Assembly (NCBI GenBank): GCA_963738365.1
Contig: CAVTWH010000007.1
Coordinates: 310,001-374,000 of the forward strand
Direction: 5' to 3'
Source: CAVTWH01 sp963738365
Lineage (GTDB): Bacteria; Actinomycetota; Actinomycetes; Mycobacteriales; Micromonosporaceae
Length of the DNA stretch: 64,000 nt
The notes below the pieces were generated by a model. That model was not told the DNA's origin. It worked only from the letters and a program-made list of their open reading frames with translations, and did no database searches. This document shows, one piece after another, positions 27,825 through 35,221 of the stretch (positions are counted from its first letter, which is position 1; every line of letters begins with the position of its first letter). The position numbers and the translations under genes are program-made.

Positions 27825-28640
27825 GTGTCTGCCCGCCCTAGCCTCCTGTCCGTGTGGTCGAGGAGCACCCGCGCGGCGGGCGAGGACGTGGTACGCCAAC
27901 GCTTGCACTCGGTGTCCCCGCCGGATCCGCTGCCGGCGGGTGCCGGCTGGGTGGACGACGGTGTGCTCTCGATGGCCCCGCAGGCCGGCGCCGACGCTCC
28001 CGGGACTTCGCCCGATCCGGCGGCGGCCGGCGGTGGCCGGGCGGTGCTGGGCGCCTTCGATCCGGGCCGGCGCGGCCTGCGCGCGCTCGTCGCGGTGGCC
28101 GTCGTGGTGGTGGCGGTGGCCGGGTACCTGTTCTGGCGCGGGCAGCCCCGGGTCGAGCCGGCGCCCGCGGCGCCACCGGTCACCGCCGGGCCGGCCACCG
28201 GGGCGGCCAGCGCCGGGACCGTCGTCGTGGCGGTCACCGGCCGGGTCCAGCGCCCGGGCCTGGTCCGGCTCCCCGAGGGTGCCCGGGTGCAGGACGCGAT
28301 CGCGGCGGCCGGCGGCGTGCTCCCGGGGACCGACATCTCCTTCGTCAACCTGGCCCGCCGGCTCACCGACGGGGAGCTGCTGATCGTCGGCGTCACCCCG
28401 CCGCCCGACGCGGTCGCCGCCCCCGGCCCGTCGGGCGGCCCGGCCGGCGGCCGGGTCAACATCAACACGGGTACGGTCGCGGAGCTCGACACCCTGCCCG
28501 GCATCGGCCCGGCACTGGCCCAGCGCATCGTGGACTACCGCGCCGCGCACGGGGCGTTCCACAGCGTCGAGGACCTGCGCAAGGTGTCCGGCATCGGGGA
28601 CGCGACCTTCGCCGAGATCAGGGACCGGGTGACGGTGTGA
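27825..28640 (+). CDS. comEA: ComEA family helix-hairpin-helix DNA-binding protein
   Basis: Membrane-anchored DNA receptor of the DNA uptake machinery. One helix lies near residue 90 (LRALVAVAVVVVAVAGYLFW). An SLBB domain follows (VVVAVTGRVQRPGLVRLPEG) and a C-terminal double HhH (VNINTGTVAELDTLPGIGPA and FHSVEDLRKVSGIGDATF). GTG 27825 is the first in-frame start; GTG 27852 is also possible. Its stop overlaps the comEC start (GTGA). Confidence 0.92.
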   Translation: MSARPSLLSVWSRSTRAAGEDVVRQRLHSVSPPDPLPAGAGWVDDGVLSMAPQAGADAPGTSPDPAAAGGGRAVLGAFDPGRRGLRALVAVAVVVVAVAGYLFWRGQPRVEPAPAAPPVTAGPATGAASAGTVVVAVTGRVQRPGLVRLPEGARVQDAIAAAGGVLPGTDISFVNLARRLTDGELLIVGVTPPPDAVAAPGPSGGPAGGRVNINTGTVAELDTLPGIGPALAQRIVDYRAAHGAFHSVEDLRKVSGIGDATFAEIRDRVTV

Positions 28641-29413
28641 CCCCCGACCTGCGCCTGTACGCCTGGGCCGGCGGCGTCTGGCTCGCTGCCCTGCTCTGCC
28701 TGGCGGTCCCGGCAGGCACCGGCGCCCTACTGGCCGTCGTCGCGGCCGCCGCCCTGGCCGCGCTGTGGGTACTGCGCCGGGCCCGGCGCCGCCCGGCCGG
28801 TCCCGGACGCGCCGAGCTGTGGGCCGCTGTGGCGACCGCGCTGCTGGCCGGGGTGGTGTGCGGTGCGGCGGTCACCGCCGCCCGGGTGGCCACCCGGGAC
28901 GCGCCGGCCCTGCACCGGCTGGCCAGCGAGCGCGCCGTGGTGCACGCCGAGCTGGCGGTGAGCGACGATCCGCGCCCCCTCGCCGGCGCCCCCGGGCAGT
29001 ACCTCATCCCGACGCGGACCCGCTGGATCGACGCCGGCCACCAGCGGGTGACGGCGCACGTACGCCTGCTCGTCCTCGGCGCCGACCGGTCCTGGGCAAG
29101 CCTGCTGCCGGGGACGGTGGTGCAGGTCGACGGTCGGTTGGCAGCGGCGCGCGGCGGCGACCTGACGGCAGCCGTCCTCACTGTGGCCGGCGCGCCACGG
29201 GTCACCGGGGCCGCCCCGTGGTCCCAGCGCGCCGCCGGCTCGCTGCGCTCCGGCCTGGTACGCGCCTGCGCGCCGCTGCCCGCCGGACCCCGTGGACTGC
29301 TGCCCGGTCTGGTGGTCGGCGACACCAGCCGGCTGCCGGCGGAGGTGGCCGACGAGTTCCGGGCCACTGGGCTGACCCACCTGGTCGCCGTCTCCGGCGC
29401 GAATGCGTCTTAG
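28637..29413 (+). pseudogene. comEC: comEC 5' half, interrupted by prophage
   Basis: The first 254 residues of the ComEC DNA-translocation channel: two N-terminal hydrophobic segments, the extracellular OB-like DUF4131 domain and the opening of the competence domain (GLTHLVAVSGAN). The phage left end adds AS and a TAG at 29411-29413. The GGC codon at 29396 is in the same frame as the GGC at 46100, so excision would rejoin ...VSGA-NLAIVGG... and restore a protein of about 779 aa. As it stands the fragment lacks the channel and the metallo-beta-lactamase domain. Confidence 0.93.
29396..29400. other. attL core of serine-integrase prophage
   Basis: The 5-bp GGCGC is the only perfect identity between the two junctions. 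To its left is comEC and to its right phage sequence GAATGCGTCTTAGGCATGTA. The latter is an inverted copy (16 of 19 identical) of the phage arm left of attR, as expected for the symmetric arms of a large-serine-recombinase attP. Confidence 0.82.
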
Positions 29414-29415
29414 GC

Positions 29416-30840
29416 ATGTACCTTACCCGTATGAGCGGTGAGCGGGTAGGGATCTACGGGCGCCAGTCCAAGGACAAGCAGAAGTCCATCGCGGAGCAGC
29501 TGGCCGAGCAGCGCGCCGACGCCGCGGAGCAGGGCTGGACGGTGGTCCGGGAGTACGACGACGGCGAGAGCGCCAGCCGGTTCGGCCGGGGCATCCGGAC
29601 AGGCTGGGTGCAGCTACTGGCTGACCTGAAGGCCCAACGCTTCGACGTGGTGTCCCTGTGGGAGTCCAGCCGTGGCGATCGCACGCTGTCCAGCTGGGCG
29701 ACCTTCCTGGAGCTGTGCCGCACCCGTGGCGTGCGCGTCCGGGTGGTCAACCACGGCAGCACCTACGACCTCACCAACGCCCGCCACTGGAAGACTCTGG
29801 CCGAGGATGGGGTGAACAACCACTACGCCTCCGAGGAGACCAGCTTGCGCATCCAGCGGGACAAGCGGGCCAGCGCCGCCGCCGGCCGGCCGGCCGGGCG
29901 CCTGCTGTGGGGCTACGGGCGCCGCTACGACGAGCGGGGCACCTACGTGGAGACGTTCATCCGGGACGACCAGGCCGGCATCATCCGCGAGATGTTCGCC
30001 CGGTTCGCCGAAGGTGAGGCCGCCTACTCCATCGCCCGCGACCTCAACGCCCGGGGGGTCGGTACCCCCACCGGCGCCAGGTGGGTGCTGGAGCAGGTGC
30101 GGCGCGTGCTCAGCAACCCGGCCTACATCGCCCGGCGCGTGCACCGGGGCCAGGTCGTCGGTGATGCGGCCTGGCCGGCCATCGTGGACCTGGAGACCTG
30201 GAACCGTTGCGCCGCACGACTCGCCGACCCCCGGCGCAAGACGGTACGGGACGCCTCGCTCAAGCACCTGCTGACCGGCGTGGCGCGCTGCGACGTCTGC
30301 GGGTCGCCGATGGGGTGGCTGTCCAACCGCGGTACGCCCAGCTACGCCTGCGACGGCACCGCCTCACCCTCGGCGCGCTTCTGCACCTCCATCAAGGAGG
30401 CCGACCTGGACGGGTACATCACCGCCGTGGTGGTGGCCCGACTGCAGCGTCCCGACGTGCTGGCGCTGGTCGCCGGCTCCGGCTCGGACGCCCCGGAGGC
30501 CACCGACGTGCGCGCCCGTATCACGCTGCTCCGCCGCGAACTGGACGACGCCCTGGAGCTGGTGCAGGCCCGCAAGCTGTCGGTGAAGTCGTTCGCCGGC
30601 ATCGAGCAGGGCCTGAGCGCCCAGATCGAGCAGCTGGAGGAGCAGGCCCGGCCGGCCTCAGTGTCGCCGCTGCTCGCCAACCTGGCCGGCCCTGACGTCG
30701 TGGCCCGGTGGGAGGCGCTGACGCTGGGACAGCGCCGCGAGGTCGTGGCCGCCCTGCTGTCGGTGCGGGTCGCGCGCGCGTCGGTGCCGGGCCGGCGCAC
30801 ATTCGAGCCGGCGCGCGTGCTGGTGCAGTGGCGTAGCTGA
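29416..30840 (+). CDS. int: Large serine recombinase (integrase)
   Basis: Site-specific recombinase of about 470 aa. The resolvase domain starts RVGIYGRQSKDKQKSIAEQL, where the Ser of GRQSKD is the expected nucleophile. A recombinase domain (ARDLNARGVGTPTGARW), a zinc ribbon (CDVCGSP, later YACDG and FCTS) and a coiled coil (ITLLRRELDDALELVQARKL) follow. Starts are ATG 29416 (MYLTRMSG) or ATG 29431 (MSGERVG). The gene starts 16-31 bases from the att core, so in the prophage it has no phage DNA upstream; transcription would come from the comEC operon, or from the other phage end in the excised circle. Confidence 0.95.
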   Translation: MYLTRMSGERVGIYGRQSKDKQKSIAEQLAEQRADAAEQGWTVVREYDDGESASRFGRGIRTGWVQLLADLKAQRFDVVSLWESSRGDRTLSSWATFLELCRTRGVRVRVVNHGSTYDLTNARHWKTLAEDGVNNHYASEETSLRIQRDKRASAAAGRPAGRLLWGYGRRYDERGTYVETFIRDDQAGIIREMFARFAEGEAAYSIARDLNARGVGTPTGARWVLEQVRRVLSNPAYIARRVHRGQVVGDAAWPAIVDLETWNRCAARLADPRRKTVRDASLKHLLTGVARCDVCGSPMGWLSNRGTPSYACDGTASPSARFCTSIKEADLDGYITAVVVARLQRPDVLALVAGSGSDAPEATDVRARITLLRRELDDALELVQARKLSVKSFAGIEQGLSAQIEQLEEQARPASVSPLLANLAGPDVVARWEALTLGQRREVVAALLSVRVARASVPGRRTFEPARVLVQWRS

Positions 30841-30850
30841 GCGGCCCCTG

Positions 30851-30907
30851 GTGTATGCCGTGACGCTACAACCGTTGCGGTGCAACGTGTATAGCGTCGG
30901 CATACAC
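30851..30907. promoter_or_regulatory. Nested inverted repeat, likely operator or terminator after int
   Basis: GTGTATGCCG at 30851 is mirrored by CGGCATACAC ending at 30907, with further pairing (ACGCTA/TAGCGT). An inner hairpin CGTTGC-GGT-GCAACG lies at 30873-30887. A second GTGTAT at 30887-30892 forms GTGTAT-N9-ATACAC with the right arm. A -10-like TACTCT follows at 30931-30936. It may end int transcription or control a rightward promoter, or both. Confidence 0.6.
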
Positions 30908-31081
30908 TCGCGGAGCGGCCCCGAGATCGCTACTCTCTAGGCAAGCAGCTCGTTCAGCGAGGGCCATCCCGCGGGGCACGCACCACCGCCCAGCCTTGGA
31001 GGCCAGACCGGACAGCAGCGACCACCGCCTACCTGTGCTGCTGTGGTCCGGCCGGGGGCGGATACCCCTGAAGGGGTTCCC

Positions 31082-31249
31082 GTGGCCGCGTCCACGACAC
31101 TCACCAAAGAGCAGCTTGTCCAGCGTGCCCGCAAGGCGGCCCTGGCCCGTACCACCGTCGAAGCACACATCGCGGCCCTGGTGGCCGCCGCGCCCGAACT
31201 CACCGACGAGCAGGCGGCGCTGCTGCGCGGACTGCTGGGTGCAAAGTGA
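31082..31249 (+). CDS. Small phage protein, unknown
   Basis: 55 aa from GTG 31082 (VAASTTLTKEQLVQRARKAA), with AAGGGG upstream. It is predicted helical (ALARTTVEAHIAALVAAAPE). No family recognised. It is the first gene of the rightward cluster; its stop overlaps the next start. Confidence 0.6.
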   Translation: MAASTTLTKEQLVQRARKAALARTTVEAHIAALVAAAPELTDEQAALLRGLLGAK

Positions 31250-31500
31250 GCGGCCCCGGTGTGGGTACCGAGGCCGCCGCAGGTAGTTCAGCTACGGCAC
31301 ATCTTACCTGGCCAGCCGACATCCACGCCCACATCGAATGGGAGCTGGACGTCACGTACCGCCAGGGCTACGCCGACGGCATCGAGCACGCCCGGCAGGC
31401 CATGAACGCCGGCCTGGAGGAAGCCACCGGGCAACTGCCCGGGTCGGCCAAAGAGGTAGTCGACGCCCTGGTCCGCGCGATGAACCGGGCGGTGGCGTGA
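31246..31500 (+). CDS. Small phage protein, unknown
   Basis: 84 aa from GTG 31246, overlapping the preceding stop by four bases. The core is IHAHIEWELDVTYRQGYADG followed by IEHARQAMNAG. No family recognised. Its stop overlaps the ATPase start. Confidence 0.6.
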   Translation: MSGPGVGTEAAAGSSATAHLTWPADIHAHIEWELDVTYRQGYADGIEHARQAMNAGLEEATGQLPGSAKEVVDALVRAMNRAVA

Positions 31501-32747
31501 TGACCGACGACGAGATTGCAGACCTGGCCATCACCGGCATCCTGGCCGACCAGGCCGGTGATGACCTCTGGGCCGGCGAGGATGCGTACACCCGGCCAGC
31601 CGTGGACGACCCGGCGCCCAGCTGGGGGCGCGAGCCCTCGCCGACCCCGCCGCCCCTGTTCACCGACGTCGCCGCGCTACTCGCCGGTGGGCTGCCGGAA
31701 CCGCCCGCGCCCGTACTGCTCACCCGCGACGACGGGCACCGGCTGTTCTACGCCGGCAAGGTGAACGTGCTGTTCGGTGACCCGGAGAGCGGCAAGACGT
31801 GGGTCGGCGATGCGGCCGTGGTCGAAGCGCTCCAGGCTGGCCGGCGCGCCGCCATCATTGACCTCGACCACAACGGCGCAACCGAGATCGTGCAGCGCCT
31901 CGTCATCCTCGGCGCCTCGCCGGCCGCGCTGGGCAGCCCCGACCTGTTCCGGCTGTATGAGCCCGAAGACGGGGACGAGCTGGTGACCCACGTACGGGAT
32001 CTCGTCAACTGGCGGCCCGCCGCGGTGCTCCTGGACTCGCTGGGCGAGCTGCTGCCGATGATGGGCAAGTCCAGCAACAGCCCAGACGACTTCACCGAGG
32101 CCAACCGGCGCGCCGTCACGCCGCTGGCCAACGCCGGGGCCGCCGTCATCGTCATTGACCACCTACCGAAGTCCGACGACGCGCGGGCGCATGGGCAGAC
32201 CGGCACGATGGCGAAGAAGCGGGCCATCAACGGCGCCAGCTACAGGGTGACGCTGCGCGAGCCGTTCGCACCCGGCAAGGGCGGCGCGTGCGGGCTGGTC
32301 GTGGAGAAGGACCGGCCGGGCGGCGTACGGGCGCACTGCCCAGGCGACGGCAAGAACATGCCCGCGGGTCTGTTCGTGATGACCGCCCACCCCGACGGCA
32401 CCACAACCTGGCGCGTCACCACGCCACGGGCGACTTCCGGCAGCGCTCCTGACGCCGATGTTGCGGAGCTGGATGGGCTGCTCCCGCCGCCGCGCTCCCA
32501 GCGGGACGTGCAGGAGCGCTGCGGGTGGGGTGGTGACCGTGCCATGCGGGCACTGCGCACCTGGCGTGAGCTGCGGAAAGACGATTCGGGGCCGGCTGTC
32601 GGCGCCGGGGGAGCGCCCGATGCTCCTGCTCCTCCCCTACGGGGAGGGGAGGAGGAGCGGAGCACTTACGGGAACTCCCCCGGAGCGCGCCAGGAGCACC
32701 CAGGAGCGCGGAGCACTGAACAGCCAGAGCTGGAGTTGGAGTCGTGA
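31500..32747 (+). CDS. AAA/RepA-like ATPase
   Basis: 415 aa. The Walker A is VLFGDPESGKTWVGDA near residue 98, Walker B-like hydrophobic strands end in AAIIDLDHN and AVLLDSLGELLP, and VIVIDHLPKS gives a sensor-like segment. This matches the RecA-fold RepA/AAA_25 helicase group found in phages and plasmids, probably for element replication. A C-terminal winged-helix-like part (PRSQRDVQERCGWGGDRAMR) may bind DNA. ATG 31500 overlaps the previous stop. Confidence 0.8.
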   Translation: MTDDEIADLAITGILADQAGDDLWAGEDAYTRPAVDDPAPSWGREPSPTPPPLFTDVAALLAGGLPEPPAPVLLTRDDGHRLFYAGKVNVLFGDPESGKTWVGDAAVVEALQAGRRAAIIDLDHNGATEIVQRLVILGASPAALGSPDLFRLYEPEDGDELVTHVRDLVNWRPAAVLLDSLGELLPMMGKSSNSPDDFTEANRRAVTPLANAGAAVIVIDHLPKSDDARAHGQTGTMAKKRAINGASYRVTLREPFAPGKGGACGLVVEKDRPGGVRAHCPGDGKNMPAGLFVMTAHPDGTTTWRVTTPRATSGSAPDADVAELDGLLPPPRSQRDVQERCGWGGDRAMRALRTWRELRKDDSGPAVGAGGAPDAPAPPLRGGEEERSTYGNSPGARQEHPGARSTEQPELELES

Positions 32748-32917
32748 GCCCGCTGGAGGCGGCACAGGCCGCGGTGGAGAAGCGCCGACGGGCAGCGGCG
32801 CTGCGCGAGGAACTGGCTGCTGCTCGTCGGTGCGGGTTGGAAGCCAGGCACGCCGCCAAGCTGCGGCGCATCGCCAGGCAGCAGCAGGAGGAGGCGGCAT
32901 GCTCCAGCGCCGAATGA
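32744..32917 (+). CDS. Small phage protein, unknown
   Basis: 57 aa from GTG 32744, coupled to the ATPase stop (GTGA). It is strongly helical and charged: SPLEAAQAAVEKRRRAAALR, then RHAAKLRRIARQQQEEAA. The position and four-base overlap support it. No family recognised. Confidence 0.5.
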   Translation: MSPLEAAQAAVEKRRRAAALREELAAARRCGLEARHAAKLRRIARQQQEEAACSSAE

Positions 32918-33003
32918 TGCACCGCACCTGGTGGCGGGTGTTCGAGCTGTGGGCCGCCGTAGAAGAACTGGCCGAGCGGACGTACCGGCAGGAGGAGCAG
33001 TGA
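32899..33003 (+). CDS. Very small phage protein, unknown
   Basis: 34 aa from ATG 32899 (MLQRRMMHRTWWRVFELWAA), overlapping the previous frame by 19 bases and the HNH start by four. GGAGGAGG lies just upstream. Its short Trp-rich helical sequence gives no family. Confidence 0.45.
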   Translation: MLQRRMMHRTWWRVFELWAAVEELAERTYRQEEQ

Positions 33004-33263
33004 GCCGGGCATGGGCCAAGGGCAGCACCACCGCCTGGCGCAAGCTGCGCGCACAGATCCTCCAACGCGACGGGTACCGCTGCCGCATCCAACTGCCCGG
33101 GGTCTGCACCGGCCGGGCCACCCACGTCCACCACATCCACGGCCGTGCCCGCACCGGCGACGACCCGGCCCACCTGGTGGCCGCCTGCGCGCCGTGCAAC
33201 CTCAAGACCGGCGACCCGGCCAAGCAACCCGACCCGGCGCCGCGACCCAGGACGCGATGGTGA
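33000..33263 (+). CDS. HNH endonuclease
   Basis: 87 aa from GTG 33000. The HNH motif reads HVHHIHGRARTGDDPAHLVA with AACAPCNLKTG, and Cys pairs (YRCRIQLPGVC and CAPC) likely hold zinc. Small HNH nucleases directly before the terminase assist genome packaging in many tailed phages. GGAGGAGCA upstream. Confidence 0.88.
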   Translation: MSRAWAKGSTTAWRKLRAQILQRDGYRCRIQLPGVCTGRATHVHHIHGRARTGDDPAHLVAACAPCNLKTGDPAKQPDPAPRPRTRW

Positions 33264-33341
33264 CGCAGTTTTCCCTGGCCAGAGGCCCCAGACACCCGCT
33301 GTCCATGTTTTTTCTCTCTCCCCGACGTGAAGGAGCAGACC

Positions 33342-33722
33342 GTGGCCAAGTCCGGCCCGATGGCCCTCGCCGTGGCTCGTGCACTCCGGGATGCCCCGCT
33401 GCTGCCCCGTGATGCCGGCGGCGTCGCCCTGGTGAAGCGGTACGCCGCCCTGATTGATCAGGCCGAGCTGCTGGCCGAGGCTGCCGAGCTGATCGAACCG
33501 GCGGACGAGGACCAGGCGCGCAGGCTGGCCGCCCTGGCGCGGGCCGTGGACGCCCAGCAGGTGGCCAGCGACCTGGGGCCGAAGCTGCTGGCCGCCTTGA
33601 CCGCCCTGGGTATGACGCAGGCGGGCCGATCGGTGAAGGGAGGTGGTCAGGGTGTCACTGGTGTTACCGGCAAGCTCGATGAGCTTCGCGCCCGACGTGC
33701 GCGGCGTGCTGGGGTCAACTGA
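33342..33722 (+). CDS. Small terminase subunit-like protein
   Basis: 126 aa from GTG 33342 with AAGGAG six bases upstream; GTG 33327 would add five residues. It is helical and acidic in the centre (QAELLAEAAELIEPADEDQA), with a basic tail (GKLDELRARRARRAG). Placement between HNH and large terminase, with a 71-base overlap into the latter, supports the role; the sequence alone is not decisive. Confidence 0.7.
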   Translation: MAKSGPMALAVARALRDAPLLPRDAGGVALVKRYAALIDQAELLAEAAELIEPADEDQARRLAALARAVDAQQVASDLGPKLLAALTALGMTQAGRSVKGGGQGVTGVTGKLDELRARRARRAGVN

Positions 33723-35190
33723 GCCGAGGCTGTGGACGCCGCCGCTGCGGGAGCTGACGCCGGAGACCACCGTCGGGTACGACCATGCCGAGTTTGCGCG
33801 GGACGTGCTGCACCATCCGCTGGACCCGTGGCAGGAATGGCTGACCGTCCACGCCGGTGAGCTGCTACCGGACGGCAGGCCGCGCTTCCGCGTCGTGCTG
33901 GTCCTCGTGAGCAGGCAAAACGGCAAAACGGAGACGCCGGTGGTGCTGTCGCTGTACTGGCAGTTCGTTGACGCGGTGCCGCTGATCCTGGGTACCTCCA
34001 CCAAGCTGGACTACGCAAAGGAGTCCTGGACGAAGGCAGTGAAGCTCGCCGAGAAGTCACCGGACCTGGACGCGCTGCGGCCGGCACGGTGGAAGCGGGA
34101 AGCCAACGGCGAGCAGGAGTCGTGGACCGAGGAAGGCTCCCGGTACAAGATCGCGGCGAGCAATGAGGAGGGCGGCCGGTCGCTGACGATCCACCGCCTG
34201 ATCCTCGATGAGCTTCGCCAGCATCACGACCATTCGGCGTGGAACGCCTCGGAGCCGGCAACCAGCGCGGTACGGGGCGCCCAGATATGGGCGCTGTCCA
34301 ACGCTGGCGACGACCGCTCGGTCGTGCTCAATGAGCTGCGCGAGGAGGCGCTGAAGTTCATCGAGACCGGCCAAGGTGACTACCGGCTCGGTCTGTTCGA
34401 GTGGTCCGCGCCCGACGATGCCGACCCGCAGGACATCCATGCACTGGCCCAGGCGAACCCGAACCTGGGCCGCCGTATCGACCCGGAGGCGTTGCTGGCC
34501 AAGGCCAGGCGCGCGGTGGAGAGGGGTGGCGATGCGCTGACGGGCTTCAAGACGGAGCACATGTGCATCCGGGTGCGCCACCTGGACCCGGCCGTCGACC
34601 CGGGCGCGTGGGCGCGCTGCCTCGACATCGGCGACCTGTCCGCTGTGCGCTCCCGGGTGGCCTGCTGCCTCGACGTGGCGCCGGACCAGCAGCACGCCAC
34701 GCTGGTCTCCGCTGCTGTCCTGGGCGACGGCCGGGTACGCGCCGAGGTGGTGCAGGCGTGGCAGGGTGTCGGCTGCACCAACGACCTACGCCGCGACCTG
34801 CCTGGGCTTCTGGCGCGCGTCCGGCCGCAGGTGCTGGGCTGGCTACCCGCTGGTCCCGCGGCGGCGCTGGCGGCCGACCTGGCGGACCGGAAGGACCGTG
34901 CAGGCTGGCCGCCGCCGGGCGTCACCGTCGCTGAGATCCGGGGTGAAGTCTCGGCCGTCTGCATGGGCCTCGCCGAGATGGTCGCCGGCCGCCAGGTTGC
35001 GCACTCCGATGACCCGTTGCTGAACGCGCACGTCGGCGGGGCCGAGAGGCTGAAGCGGGGTGACGTGTGGGTGTTCTCCCGCAAGGGTGAAGGTCACTGC
35101 GACGCGGCGTATGCGCTTGCCGGCGCCGTCCACCTGGCCCGCATCCTGCCGCCGCCGGTTGGCAAGCCTCGCCTCGTAGTGGCTATATGA
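33652..35190 (+). CDS. Large terminase subunit (packaging ATPase/nuclease)
   Basis: 512 aa. The Walker A-like segment is RVVLVLVSRQNGKTETP (SRQNGKT), preceded by the adenine motif region DPWQEWLTVHAGELL. Walker B/coupling is LTIHRLILDELRQHHDHSAW. The nuclease half has ACCLDVAPDQQHATLVSAAV and, near the end, KGEGHCDAAYALAGAVHLAR. GTG 33652 has GGGAGG at eight bases; GTG 33643 lies on the ribosome binding site. It pumps DNA into the prohead through the portal encoded next. Confidence 0.92.
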   Translation: MSLVLPASSMSFAPDVRGVLGSTEPRLWTPPLRELTPETTVGYDHAEFARDVLHHPLDPWQEWLTVHAGELLPDGRPRFRVVLVLVSRQNGKTETPVVLSLYWQFVDAVPLILGTSTKLDYAKESWTKAVKLAEKSPDLDALRPARWKREANGEQESWTEEGSRYKIAASNEEGGRSLTIHRLILDELRQHHDHSAWNASEPATSAVRGAQIWALSNAGDDRSVVLNELREEALKFIETGQGDYRLGLFEWSAPDDADPQDIHALAQANPNLGRRIDPEALLAKARRAVERGGDALTGFKTEHMCIRVRHLDPAVDPGAWARCLDIGDLSAVRSRVACCLDVAPDQQHATLVSAAVLGDGRVRAEVVQAWQGVGCTNDLRRDLPGLLARVRPQVLGWLPAGPAAALAADLADRKDRAGWPPPGVTVAEIRGEVSAVCMGLAEMVAGRQVAHSDDPLLNAHVGGAERLKRGDVWVFSRKGEGHCDAAYALAGAVHLARILPPPVGKPRLVVAI

Positions 35191-35207
35191 AAATGAAAAC
35201 CATTACC
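35188..35207. promoter_or_regulatory. AT-rich Zur/Fur-like box between terminase and portal
   Basis: Starting in the terminase stop codon is a strikingly AT-rich patch. Its core AATGAAAACCATTACC (35192-35207) resembles actinobacterial zinc-uptake-regulator boxes, which have the pattern AATGAAAATCATTATC from memory. The structural operon would be read from just downstream. It could instead be an unrelated phage promoter element. Confidence 0.35.
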
Positions 35208-35221
35208 GATAAGATGCAGGC

